Shown: in pieces, positions 17,198-25,166 of the stretch
Position numbering within the stretch: the stretch's first letter is position 1
How the letters are laid out: every line of letters begins with the position of its first letter
From: Paractinoplanes polyasparticus
GTDB taxonomy: Bacteria; Actinomycetota; Actinomycetes; Mycobacteriales; Micromonosporaceae
DNA: 64,000 bases
Assembly: GCF_019710575.1 (NCBI RefSeq)
Contig: NZ_JAHWFK010000001.1
Span: 248,001-312,000, forward strand
Direction: 5' to 3'
The notes under the pieces: model-generated
The model's database searches: none
Seen by the model: the letters and a program-made list of their open reading frames with translations, nothing else
What the model was told of the DNA's origin: nothing
Program-made: the position numbers and the translations under genes

Positions 17198-17860
17198 TCA
17201 GCGGCGGCGGGGAGTCACCAGCCCCGACTCGTAGGCCCAGACCACCAGTTGCGCCCGGTCGCGGCAGTGCAGCTTGGTCATCGCCCGGTTGACGTGCGTC
17301 TTCGCGGTCAGCGGGCTGATCACCATCCGGTCCGCGATCTCGTCGTTGCTCAGGCCGCGGGCCACCAGCCCGGCGACCTCCTGCTCGCGGGCGGTCAGCA
17401 CCTCCCGCCCCGCGGTCGGCTGATCCGGTGGCCGGCTGCTGGCGAACTCGCTGATCAGCGTCCGGGTCACCGCCGGGGCGAGCAGCGCGTCGCCGCGGGC
17501 CACGACGGCCACGGCCTGAAGCAGGTCGGCCGGGTCGGCGTCCTTCAGCAGGAAGCCGCTGGCCCCCGCACGCAGGGCGGCGAAGACGTACTCGTCGAGC
17601 CCGTAGTTGGTGAGCATGAGCACCCGCACACCGCCCAGCCCCGGGTCGGCGGCGATGCGCCCGGTGGCCTCGATGCCGTCGAGCCCCGGCATCTGCACGT
17701 CCATCAGCACCACGTCGGGCTTCAACTCCCGAGCGATTCGCACCGCGCCCGCTCCGTCGGAGGCCTCGCCGACCACCTCCAGGTCATCCTCAGCCTCGAG
17801 CAGCGCCCGGAACCCGGCCCGCATCAGCGCCTGATCATCCGCGAGCAACACCCGGATCAC
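17198..17860 (-). CDS. NarL/FixJ-type response regulator, 220 aa
   Basis: The receiver domain (VIRVLLADDQALMRAGFRAL at the start; phospho-acceptor Asp in VVLMDVQMPGLDG near residue 53; Lys in FLLKDADP) is followed by a LuxR-type HTH (LTAREQEVAGLVARGLSNDE onward, about 150-210). This is a DNA-binding two-component regulator. The GTG at 17860 is chosen because it starts the first receiver strand directly. The partner sensor kinase lies upstream on the same strand, but 265 bases separate them, and that gap is filled by a 41-bp tandem array. Targets are unknown. Confidence 0.9.
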   Translation of the reverse strand: MIRVLLADDQALMRAGFRALLEAEDDLEVVGEASDGAGAVRIARELKPDVVLMDVQMPGLDGIEATGRIAADPGLGGVRVLMLTNYGLDEYVFAALRAGASGFLLKDADPADLLQAVAVVARGDALLAPAVTRTLISEFASSRPPDQPTAGREVLTAREQEVAGLVARGLSNDEIADRMVISPLTAKTHVNRAMTKLHCRDRAQLVVWAYESGLVTPRRR

Positions 17861-17971
17861 ACCGCACCGCCCCACGTCTCCCACCCGACACCAACGCCTT
17901 CTGCGAGCCGAACCCCGATCACGGCGCGCCGTGCCGCATCTCCCGCGCCCTGCATCACGGGCACTCCACGC

Positions 17972-18113
17972 CGTCCCGCGTCTCCCCCCGCACGACAACA
18001 CGGGCACCCCGCGCCGTCCCGCGTCCCCCCGCCCGACAACACGGGCACCCCGCGCCGTCCCGCGTCCCCCCGCCCGACAACACGGGCACCCCGCGCCGTC
18101 CCGCGTCTCCCGC
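17972..18113. repeat. 41-bp tandem array between sensor kinase and regulator genes
   Basis: Copies start at 17972 (43 bp, slightly different), 18015, 18056 and 18097 (partial). The unit contains CGTCCCGCGTCCCCCCGCCC then GACAACACGGGCACCCCGCGC. The 41-bp copies are essentially identical, and degenerate copies extend left toward 17925. It begins just after the kinase stop in the direction of transcription. Confidence 0.9.
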
Positions 18114-18125
18114 GGGGAAACCTGG

Positions 18126-19256
18126 TCATGCCGTGCCGTCCAGCGGGAAGGTCGCCCGGACCGCGAAGCCGCCGCCGTCGCGACGGTCCGCCTGAAGGGT
18201 GCCGCCCAGACCGGTGACCCGTTCCCGCATGCCGCGCAGCCCCACGCCCGGCGTCACCGGGCGGTCGGCCGCGGCCCGGCCGTCGTCGACCACCGAGACG
18301 GTCAACCGGGCGGGCGTGTAGTCGACGTGCACCTCGGCACTGGCCTCCCCGGCGTGGCGGGCGATGTTGGTGAGCGCCTCCTGCACGACGCGATAGCCGG
18401 CCTGATCCACCTCGGCCGGCAGGTCCGCGGGACCGCCGGTGACGGTCAGCTGCACGGGAACGCCGGCTGCCCGGGTGCGCTCGGCCAGTTCGGCCACCCG
18501 CTCCAGCCCGGCCCGGCCCAGCTCGGACGGCGCCCGCAGCACCTCCAAGGTCTCGCGCAGCTCGCGCATCGCGGCGCCGCCTGCCTCCTGGATCGCCAGC
18601 AGCGCGGCCGGCGGCTCCTCGCCGCGCTTGCGCGCCAGGTGCACGGCGATCCCGGCCTGCACCTTGATCACCGAGATGCTGTGGGTCAGCGAGTCGTGCA
18701 GGTCCCGGGCGATGCGCAGGCGTTCCTCGCCCGCCCGGCGCAGCGCCACCTCCTCGCGCGTGCGTTCGGCGTCGGCCGCCCGCTGCTCGACCTGCTCCAG
18801 GTAGGCCCGACGTTGCCGCGCGACCAGCCCGGCCACGTTGGCCGCCACGAACCAGCCCAGCAGCAGCGTGGTGCGTTCCACGGTCTGCTGGGCCGGCCGG
18901 CCGTCGGGGACGGTCGAGACGTCGTACGCCAGAAAGCCCCCGAGAAACACGAGGCTGGTCAGCGCGGCGGCCGCCCGATGGCCCCGCCACGCAGCGATGT
19001 AGACAGTGCCGAGGACGGCGAAGGCGGCGGACACGCCGGCGTGCACGCGCACGTGCAGGGTGAGCATGGTCGCGGCCACCACGAGCAACGCGGGCACGGG
19101 GAAACGCCGGCACACGGCCAGCGCCGCCGCCATGGCCAGGACGAGGGCGACGTCGGCCGCTCGCACCGGATCGGCGTCCGGTGCGAGCGCGGCGTTGCCC
19201 AGCAGGAAACCGCCGAGCACGACGCCGCCGAGGATGTACGGCAGATCGGGGCGCAC
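18126..19256 (-). CDS. Two-component sensor histidine kinase (HisKA_3), 376 aa
   Basis: Several hydrophobic helices fill residues 7-140. They are followed by a short coiled coil, the HisKA_3 dimerisation/phosphorylation segment ERLRIARDLHDSLTHSISVI (phospho-His in the LHDSL motif), and an HATPase_c domain with YRVVQEALTNIARHA and VGLRGMRERVTGLGG. It senses an unknown signal at the membrane and would phosphorylate the NarL-type regulator encoded downstream at 17198-17860. It starts at a GTG at 19256. Length and domain order are normal for the family. Confidence 0.9.
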   Translation of the reverse strand: MRPDLPYILGGVVLGGFLLGNAALAPDADPVRAADVALVLAMAAALAVCRRFPVPALLVVAATMLTLHVRVHAGVSAAFAVLGTVYIAAWRGHRAAAALTSLVFLGGFLAYDVSTVPDGRPAQQTVERTTLLLGWFVAANVAGLVARQRRAYLEQVEQRAADAERTREEVALRRAGEERLRIARDLHDSLTHSISVIKVQAGIAVHLARKRGEEPPAALLAIQEAGGAAMRELRETLEVLRAPSELGRAGLERVAELAERTRAAGVPVQLTVTGGPADLPAEVDQAGYRVVQEALTNIARHAGEASAEVHVDYTPARLTVSVVDDGRAAADRPVTPGVGLRGMRERVTGLGGTLQADRRDGGGFAVRATFPLDGTA

Positions 19257-19401
19257 GTTCGCACTCTAGGACGGCCGGCCCGTGCGAGGCGTCCCACCGA
19301 TGCGGTAGATGCGGCATACCACCGGCGCGGTATCCGGCCCACCCCAAGTGTCTACTGCGGCAGGACGCTTTCCCGGCCGGCCCGGCCGAGCATCGAATCC
19401 C

Positions 19402-20391
19402 ATGACATACCGCTTCTTCACCCCGTCGATGTCCAGGGCCGTGACCGGCCGCACGGCAGAGGTCTACCGCCAGCTGCGGGAGGACTTCCTCGGACCGTTG
19501 CCCACCTTCCAGGCCCTCTCGGCCGATCCGCCGATCCTCGCGGCGACCTGGGCGCTGATGCGCGAGGCGTTGCTCGCCGGCGGCGCCTCCCGGGTCGAAC
19601 GGGAACTGGTGGCGTCGGTGGTGTCCCGCGCGAACCGCTGCCGGTTCTGCGTCGACGCCCACGTGACGCTGCTGCACGCGCTCGGCGAGCACGGACTGGC
19701 CGAGGTGATCGCGCGGGGCGACCCACCACCCCGGCCCCGGCAGGCGACGCTCGCCGGCTGGGCGGCGGACAGCCGGCACCCCCGCGCCACGAGGTGGACG
19801 AGCCCGTACTGCCCCGAGCTCACCGGGACGCTGCTCGCCTTCCACTTCATCAACCGGGTCGTGTCGGCCCTGCTGGCGCCAGATCTGCTGCCCGGCGGAC
19901 TGCAGCGATTCCCGGCGGTGCGGTCGGCCGGGGGGCGGTTCTACGCCCGGATCGTACGGGAACCGAAGGAACCCGGCCGGAGCCTGGCGCTGCTGGAGAC
20001 CGGCGGCGCGGCGCCCGCGTGGGCCGGGGACAGCACGGTCGGGGTGGCCTACGCGGCGCTCCGGTCGGCCGCCGGGCAGGGCGGCGACCTGTTGAGCGAC
20101 GCCGCCCGCGAGACCATCACGGCCACCGTGACCTGGGAGGACGGCCGGCACCCGAACCGGCCCACCGAGTGGGCGACCGACCTGGTGCGCGAACTACCGG
20201 GCCGCGACCGGGTGGGCGCCCGCATCGGCCTGCTGGCCGCGTTCGCCCCGGCCGCGATCAGCCCCGGCGACGTCGCGCTGTGGCGCCTCTCCCACCCCGC
20301 CGACGCCGACCTCGTACGACTGGTGGCGTACGGCGCCATCACGGCCACCGACCACGTGGCCCGAGCCCTCGACCCGCTCCGGCGGCCGTGA
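19402..20391 (+). CDS. AhpD/carboxymuconolactone-decarboxylase-like protein, 329 aa
   Basis: The first half has the AhpD-like core: ERELVASVVSRANRCRFCVDAH, with the redox C-x-x-C and following His of peroxidase-related AhpD proteins. The second half (after about residue 150) continues as helices with a second degenerate copy of the core, so the protein is about twice a single domain. It probably acts as a thiol peroxidase or oxidoreductase in the cytoplasm; the substrate is unknown. It is divergent from the histidine kinase gene, and its stop overlaps the next start (TGATG), so it forms an operon with the membrane protein that follows and perhaps the multicopper oxidase gene. Confidence 0.82.
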   Translation: MTYRFFTPSMSRAVTGRTAEVYRQLREDFLGPLPTFQALSADPPILAATWALMREALLAGGASRVERELVASVVSRANRCRFCVDAHVTLLHALGEHGLAEVIARGDPPPRPRQATLAGWAADSRHPRATRWTSPYCPELTGTLLAFHFINRVVSALLAPDLLPGGLQRFPAVRSAGGRFYARIVREPKEPGRSLALLETGGAAPAWAGDSTVGVAYAALRSAAGQGGDLLSDAARETITATVTWEDGRHPNRPTEWATDLVRELPGRDRVGARIGLLAAFAPAAISPGDVALWRLSHPADADLVRLVAYGAITATDHVARALDPLRRP

Positions 20392-20891
20392 TGCGCCGAG
20401 CGTTCGTCGTCGTCAGCACCGTCACCCTGATCGTCTTCGCCTTCCAGTTCGTGTTCGCGGCGGTCGGCGCCTTCACCGAACCGTCGGGCGACAGCGCGTA
20501 CGCGTTGCACCGCATCACCGGCATGGCCGTCATCCCGGCGCTGACGCTGCTGACCACGCTGTTCGCCGTGCTGGCCAAGGCGCCCGGCCGGCTGGTCGGC
20601 CTGGCGATCCTGCCGCTCGGCCTGAACCTGCTGCAGGCGCTGCTGGCCGCCCTGCCGGACGCGTTCGCCGACGAGTCGGGCCGCAGCACGGTGGTCAGCC
20701 TGATCTTCGGCGCCCTGCACGCCGTCAACGGCATCATCGCCGTCCACGTGGTCGTCCGCGTGGTCCGCGACGCCGGCCGCCTCGCCGCGGCCGACCCCTC
20801 GGAGCCGCCGACCGGCACCTCCGAACCCGCGTCACCCGGCGCATCCCGACCCGCGTCATTCCGCGCGACTGGGCGGCGTGGGGCGACATGA
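20391..20891 (+). CDS. DUF6220-like four-helix membrane protein, 166 aa
   Basis: Four hydrophobic helices are visible (about 5-27, 45-65, 70-90, 108-128) with a conserved-looking ALHRITGMAVIPAL at the second helix and LHAVNGIIAVHVVVR at the fourth. The C-terminal 35 residues are a Pro/Ser/Ala-rich tail. The pattern fits the DUF6220 family, whose function is unknown; His residues in helices 2 and 4 would be compatible with haem or quinone binding. It is coupled by a one-base overlap to the AhpD-like gene. The gene order AhpD-like, DUF6220-like, multicopper oxidase hints at a shared redox role. Confidence 0.72.
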   Translation: MRRAFVVVSTVTLIVFAFQFVFAAVGAFTEPSGDSAYALHRITGMAVIPALTLLTTLFAVLAKAPGRLVGLAILPLGLNLLQALLAALPDAFADESGRSTVVSLIFGALHAVNGIIAVHVVVRVVRDAGRLAAADPSEPPTGTSEPASPGASRPASFRATGRRGAT

Positions 20892-21106
20892 CAACCCACA
20901 CCGCCGCCGGCCCCGTCCATGCGGTCATCGCGGCCGCCAGAAAGCGCCGGTCGACGATCGGTATGACGTTCCTCGCACCGGGCTGGACGGCTTGGGCGCC
21001 GGCGTCTCCGAGGACGCATTCGGCGGGTCCGCCAGTCGACCCCGGGGCCCGCAAGACGGCCCCACCTGTCGACCGCACCGTTTCCCGGACGGGTGAGACG
21101 CGATGA
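20888..21106 (+). CDS. Possible 72-aa coupled small ORF, doubtful
   Basis: This frame begins in the ATGA that ends the membrane-protein gene and ends in the ATGA that begins the multicopper oxidase gene. It would bridge the two genes perfectly by translational coupling. The peptide (MTTHTAAGPVHAVIAAARKR onward) has no recognisable family, signal or helix, and part of its codon use is not biased as expected. It may simply be a chance frame between two genes. Confidence 0.25.
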   Translation: MTTHTAAGPVHAVIAAARKRRSTIGMTFLAPGWTAWAPASPRTHSAGPPVDPGARKTAPPVDRTVSRTGETR

Positions 21107-23013
21107 CGACGGGCTCGATCATTGCCGCCGACCTGGTGATCGCGGTGCTCGCGGCGGCCGGGTGGCTCGGTGGCGGGGCGGCGGCGATCACGGGGCGCCG
21201 CCGCCTCGCGACCGGGCTCGCCGTCCTCGCCCTCGTCGCCACGCTGGCCCGTGCGGCCACGACTGTCGCGCTGGCCCGGGCCGGGTGGTGGTTCGCGGCG
21301 GAGAAGGTCGTGATCGCGGCGCCGCTGTCCCTGGCCGCCGTGGTGGTGGGCGCCCGGCGTACCCCGATGGCGTTCCTCTTCGCGGGCTTTGCCACCACCG
21401 GAGCGGTGCTGGTCACGGTGCTGCACGGCTATCCCGTGTCGGCGGCCGCCGCCCTCCTCGCGGTGGCCGGTGTGGCAGCGGCGACGGCGGTGGCGTGGCA
21501 TTTCCTGCACCGCCGAACATCCCGTTCAGCCGTGGTCGTTGCGGTCGCGGCCCTCGTCGCCGGCACCGCGTTCGCCGTGACCCCGCCCGCCGCGCCCGCG
21601 TCGCCCCACCGTCACGAGCCCGTCGCCGGCCGCGGCCTGGGTGAGCCGACGAGGCGATTCACCCTGACCGCCGGGACGATCGACGGAGCGTGGGCGTTCA
21701 ACGGACAGGTGCCCGGCCCCGAACTGGCCGTCACCCTCGGCGACATTCTCGAGGTGACGCTGCGCAATCGCGACATCGAGCGTGGTGTCACGCTGCATTG
21801 GCACGGCTACGACGTCCCCAACGACCAGGACGGCGTGCCCGGCATAACGCAGGACGCGGTGCGGCCCGGCGAGCAATTCGTCTACCGCTTCGTCGCCGAT
21901 CAGCCCGGAACCTACTGGTACCACACGCATTCCGCGTCCGACATCGGCGTGCGCCGGGGTCTGTACGGCGTACTCGTGGTCCGTCCGGGCCCCACGGACA
22001 CTGCCTGCGACATCATCGCGCCGGCCGCCTCACCCCGCCGAGCCGCTGGGTCGCAAGTACCAGGTGCCCTGCGCCCCGAGTCTCCCGGGCAGCTGTTCGA
22101 CGACCGCGCGAAGCTGAGCGGGCAGCCGGGCCCCGGCGCCCGGCCTGGGCTCCCTGCGCTACCGGACGGCGAGGCGAGCGGCGGGGCGTCGAGCCGGTCG
22201 TGCTCAGACGTCACCGTGCCCGTTCACACGCTGGACGGCCGCTTGCTGCCTAACCCCACGACAGTGCCGGCCGCCGCGGGCACCCTGGTCCGGCTGCGCT
22301 TGATCAATACCGACAGCACGACCCACCGGTACGCGGTCACCGGCGCTCCATTCCGTGTGGTCGCCATCGACGGCGTCGACCTGGCCGGCCCCACACCCCT
22401 GGAGAACACCGCCCTGCTGATCCCGGCCGGCGGCCGCTTCGACGTGCTCACCACAGCACCGGCGGCGCTCTTCGTCGACGGCCGCCTGGTCCACTCGACC
22501 GGCCCGGCGGAATCGTTCGCCGGCAGCCGCCCGGCCCCGTCGACCGGCCAAGACCTCGCGAAGCCCGGCGCCTGGCCGGTGCTCGACCCGCTCACGTACG
22601 GCACAACCGCACCCGCACCCTGGTCGCGGATCGACCGTTCCCTGACCCTGGTCCTGGATCGTGGCGTCGACCTGCACGGCCTGCTCCCCCGTTACGCCCA
22701 CACGGTCAACGGGGCCGCCGACCCCGACATCCCGGCCCAGGTCGTCCAACGCGACGAGATCGTCAAGCTGACCGTCGTCAACCGCTCCCTGGCGGTGCAC
22801 CCCTGGCACCTGCACGGCCACCACGTGCTGGTGCTCTCCCGCAACGGCGAACCGGCATCCGGCAGCCCGCTCTGGCTGGACTCGTTCGACGTCCGTACCG
22901 GCGAGGTGTGGGAGGTCGCCTTCCGGGCCGACAACCCTGGCCTGTGGGCCAACCACTGCCACAACCTCCCCCACGTCGAGGCAGGCATGACGCTGCACCT
23001 GGTGTATTCGTAG
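21103..23013 (+). CDS. Membrane-tethered multicopper oxidase, 636 aa
   Basis: Residues 1-165 contain about five hydrophobic helices. The rest is a laccase-like multicopper oxidase facing outside, with all copper-binding motifs: LHWHGYDVPN (His-x-His), YWYHTHSASD, HPWHLHGHHVLVL and WANHCHNLPHVEAGM (His-Cys-His with Met as axial ligand). These enzymes oxidise phenols, metals or other electron donors and reduce oxygen to water. The helical anchor is unusual, since most bacterial laccases are soluble or Tat-secreted. An Ala/Gly/Ser-rich insertion lies between the first two cupredoxin domains (about 310-365). The AhpD-like and DUF6220-like genes lie just upstream. The substrate is unknown. Confidence 0.88.
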   Translation: MTTGSIIAADLVIAVLAAAGWLGGGAAAITGRRRLATGLAVLALVATLARAATTVALARAGWWFAAEKVVIAAPLSLAAVVVGARRTPMAFLFAGFATTGAVLVTVLHGYPVSAAAALLAVAGVAAATAVAWHFLHRRTSRSAVVVAVAALVAGTAFAVTPPAAPASPHRHEPVAGRGLGEPTRRFTLTAGTIDGAWAFNGQVPGPELAVTLGDILEVTLRNRDIERGVTLHWHGYDVPNDQDGVPGITQDAVRPGEQFVYRFVADQPGTYWYHTHSASDIGVRRGLYGVLVVRPGPTDTACDIIAPAASPRRAAGSQVPGALRPESPGQLFDDRAKLSGQPGPGARPGLPALPDGEASGGASSRSCSDVTVPVHTLDGRLLPNPTTVPAAAGTLVRLRLINTDSTTHRYAVTGAPFRVVAIDGVDLAGPTPLENTALLIPAGGRFDVLTTAPAALFVDGRLVHSTGPAESFAGSRPAPSTGQDLAKPGAWPVLDPLTYGTTAPAPWSRIDRSLTLVLDRGVDLHGLLPRYAHTVNGAADPDIPAQVVQRDEIVKLTVVNRSLAVHPWHLHGHHVLVLSRNGEPASGSPLWLDSFDVRTGEVWEVAFRADNPGLWANHCHNLPHVEAGMTLHLVYS

Positions 23014-23063
23014 GGCCGCGCGCACGAGGACTGGCGGTTGCCGCTCAAGCGGACGGGGTAAGC

Positions 23064-23083
23064 TTGCTACTCGCCAGTAACAA
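23064..23083. promoter_or_regulatory. Palindromic operator-like site before acyl-CoA oxidase gene
   Basis: TTGCTACT and AGTAACAA are inverted repeats (one mismatch) around CGCC, 14 bases before the start codon. The TACTCGCCAGTA core is of the kind bound by TetR-type regulators of fatty-acid breakdown genes in actinobacteria. No regulator gene lies next to it. Assignment is inference. Confidence 0.5.
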
Positions 23084-23096
23084 CGGTGGAGGCGAC

Positions 23097-25049
23097 ATGC
23101 TCAGCTCGCGTTTGCAAGAAGTGCTCGACGGCCGGTGGGCCCACGTCCGCAAGTCGGCCCGCGCCGAACTCGCCGGGGACAAGTTCGTAGCCGTGCCCGG
23201 CGAGACGATCGACCAGGCGCGCGAGCGCGTCACCCGGCTGCTGCGGGAGCTGCCGGCCGATCCCGGCGTCGCCGCGGGCTTCCCGATCGAGTACGGGGGC
23301 CAGTCCGATCCCGGCGGCTCGGTGGTCGCGGCCGAGATGCTGGCCCAGATCGACCTGTCGCTGATGGTGAAGGCCGGCGTGCAGTGGGGCCTGTTCGGCG
23401 GCGCTGTCGTCGCGCTGGGCACCGAGCAGCACTACGACCGCTACCTGCGGGACATCATCTCGGCCGACCTGCTCGGCTGTTTCGCCATGACCGAGACCGG
23501 TCACGGCTCCGACGTGCAGCAGCTGCGTACCACCTGCGTGTACGACCCGGCGACGCAGACGTTCGACCTGCACACACCGCACGAGGCGGCCCGCAAGGAC
23601 TACATCGGCAACGCCGCGCGGGACGGGCGCATGGCCGTCGTCTTCGCGCAGCTCGTCACGGGTGGCCGGAGTCACGGCGTGCACGCCTGGCTGGTGCCGA
23701 TCCGCGACGACGAGGGCAACCCGCTGCCGGGCGTGACGATCGGCGACGACGGGCACAAGGCCGGCCTGCTCGGCGTCGACAACGGGCGCCTATCGTTTGA
23801 CCACGTCACCGTGCCGCGCGACATGCTGCTCGACCGCTACGGCCAGGTCGCGCCGGACGGCGCCTACTCGAGCTCGATCGACAACGACGTCCGCCGCTTC
23901 TTCACCATGCTCGGCACCCTGGTCCGCGGCCGCGTGGTCGTCGGTGGCTCGGCCGCGAACGCCGCCAAGAGCGCGCTGACCATCGCCGTCCGCTACGGCG
24001 AGTCCCGCCGCCAGTTCACCGCCCCCGGCGAGACGCGGGAGATCGCGCTCAACGACTACCTGGCCCACCAGCGCGTCCTCGGGATCAACCTGGCCCACGC
24101 GTACGCGCTGCACTTCGCCCAGGACGAGCTCGTGTCCACGCTGCACGAGGCGCAGACCGCCGACAGCCCGGCCGATGAGCACCAGCAACGCGAGCTCGAG
24201 TCCCGGGCCGCCGGCCTGAAGGCGGCCCAGACCTGGCACGCGACCCGGGCGATCCAGGCCGCGCGCGAGGCGTGCGGCGGCGCCGGCTACCTGGCTGAGA
24301 ACCGGCTGCCCGGCCTCAAGGCCGACACCGACGTGTTCACGACGTTCGAGGGCGACAACACCGTGCTGTTGCAGCTGGTCGCCAAGGGCCTGCTCACCGG
24401 CTACCGGGATGCCTTCGGCTCGCTGGACGGCTGGGGCCGCGCCACCTTCGTGGCCGAGCAGGTGCGGTCGCTGGTGCTGGAGCGCACCGCGGCCCGAGGC
24501 CTGATTCAGCGGCTGATCGACGCCGTCCCGGGCCGCGACGAGGAGGTCGCGCTGACCGACCGTGGCTGGCATCTGGCCCTCTTCGAGGACCGCGAGAAGC
24601 ACCTGCTGGAAGGGGCAGTGCGACGGCTGCGCAACGGCGCCGCCCAGAAGAAGGCCCGCCAGTTCGACATCTTCAACGACGTGCAGGACCACGTGCTCGA
24701 GACAGCCCGCGCCCACATCGACCGCATCGTGCTCGAGGCCTTCGTGGCCGGCATCGACCGCACGGCCGACGACGAGGCACGAGCGTTGCTCTCCAAGGTC
24801 GCCGACCTGTACGCCCTGAGCACCATCGAGGTCAACAAGGGCTGGTACCTGGAACATCAGCGCCTCATGCCCGCCCGTTCCAAGGCGGTCACCGCCAAGG
24901 TCAACGACCTGCTGCGCCAGCTGCGCCCGCACTTCACCACCCTGGTCGACGCCTTCGCCATCCCCGACGAGTGGCTGAACGCCGCGATCCTGCGCGAGGA
25001 GCCCGCCCGCCAGAACACGATGGCCGAACACGACGTCGCCAGCCGCTGA
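23097..25049 (+). CDS. Acyl-CoA oxidase/dehydrogenase family enzyme, 650 aa
   Basis: Length and motifs match the acyl-CoA oxidase (ACOX) branch rather than the 380-aa dehydrogenases. FAMTETGHGSDVQQL is the FAD/substrate loop, ARKDYIGNAARDGRMAVVFA the beta domain, RYGESRRQF the FAD-binding arginine segment, and GGAGYLAENRLPGLKADTDV with TTFEGDNTVLLQL carries the catalytic Glu. A further helical domain fills the last 200 residues. The enzyme oxidises acyl-CoA to enoyl-CoA in beta-oxidation, passing electrons to oxygen or a flavoprotein. Start ATG 23097 has GGAGG five bases upstream. A palindrome at 23064-23083 probably serves as operator. No other beta-oxidation genes are adjacent. Confidence 0.88.
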   Translation: MLSSRLQEVLDGRWAHVRKSARAELAGDKFVAVPGETIDQARERVTRLLRELPADPGVAAGFPIEYGGQSDPGGSVVAAEMLAQIDLSLMVKAGVQWGLFGGAVVALGTEQHYDRYLRDIISADLLGCFAMTETGHGSDVQQLRTTCVYDPATQTFDLHTPHEAARKDYIGNAARDGRMAVVFAQLVTGGRSHGVHAWLVPIRDDEGNPLPGVTIGDDGHKAGLLGVDNGRLSFDHVTVPRDMLLDRYGQVAPDGAYSSSIDNDVRRFFTMLGTLVRGRVVVGGSAANAAKSALTIAVRYGESRRQFTAPGETREIALNDYLAHQRVLGINLAHAYALHFAQDELVSTLHEAQTADSPADEHQQRELESRAAGLKAAQTWHATRAIQAAREACGGAGYLAENRLPGLKADTDVFTTFEGDNTVLLQLVAKGLLTGYRDAFGSLDGWGRATFVAEQVRSLVLERTAARGLIQRLIDAVPGRDEEVALTDRGWHLALFEDREKHLLEGAVRRLRNGAAQKKARQFDIFNDVQDHVLETARAHIDRIVLEAFVAGIDRTADDEARALLSKVADLYALSTIEVNKGWYLEHQRLMPARSKAVTAKVNDLLRQLRPHFTTLVDAFAIPDEWLNAAILREEPARQNTMAEHDVASR

Positions 25050-25122
25050 CGCCAGGCGGCACGCCGCCGGGGGCTCGACGCGCTGGCGCCGAGCGGCACA
25101 CCCGCCGTCGGCTGGACGCGCT

Positions 25123-25163
25123 TCCGGTGGCGGCGCGGCCTCGATACCCGCGCCGCCACCGGA
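25123..25163. terminator. Strong bidirectional terminator hairpin
   Basis: A perfect 16-bp stem (25123-25138 with 25148-25163) around a 9-base loop sits between the convergent acyl-CoA oxidase and M48-like genes. No T-run is present. Confidence 0.8.
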
Positions 25164-25166
25164 CAA

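Noticed and set aside
17972..18113. CRISPR array
   Set aside because: Units are directly adjacent with no unique spacers, and no cas genes are present. The same applies to the 8, 12, 13 and 18 bp arrays.
17931..20891. Open plus-strand frame of 986 codons across the kinase and AhpD-like genes
   Set aside because: Antisense to the histidine kinase gene and out of frame with the AhpD-like gene, both of which have clear motifs.
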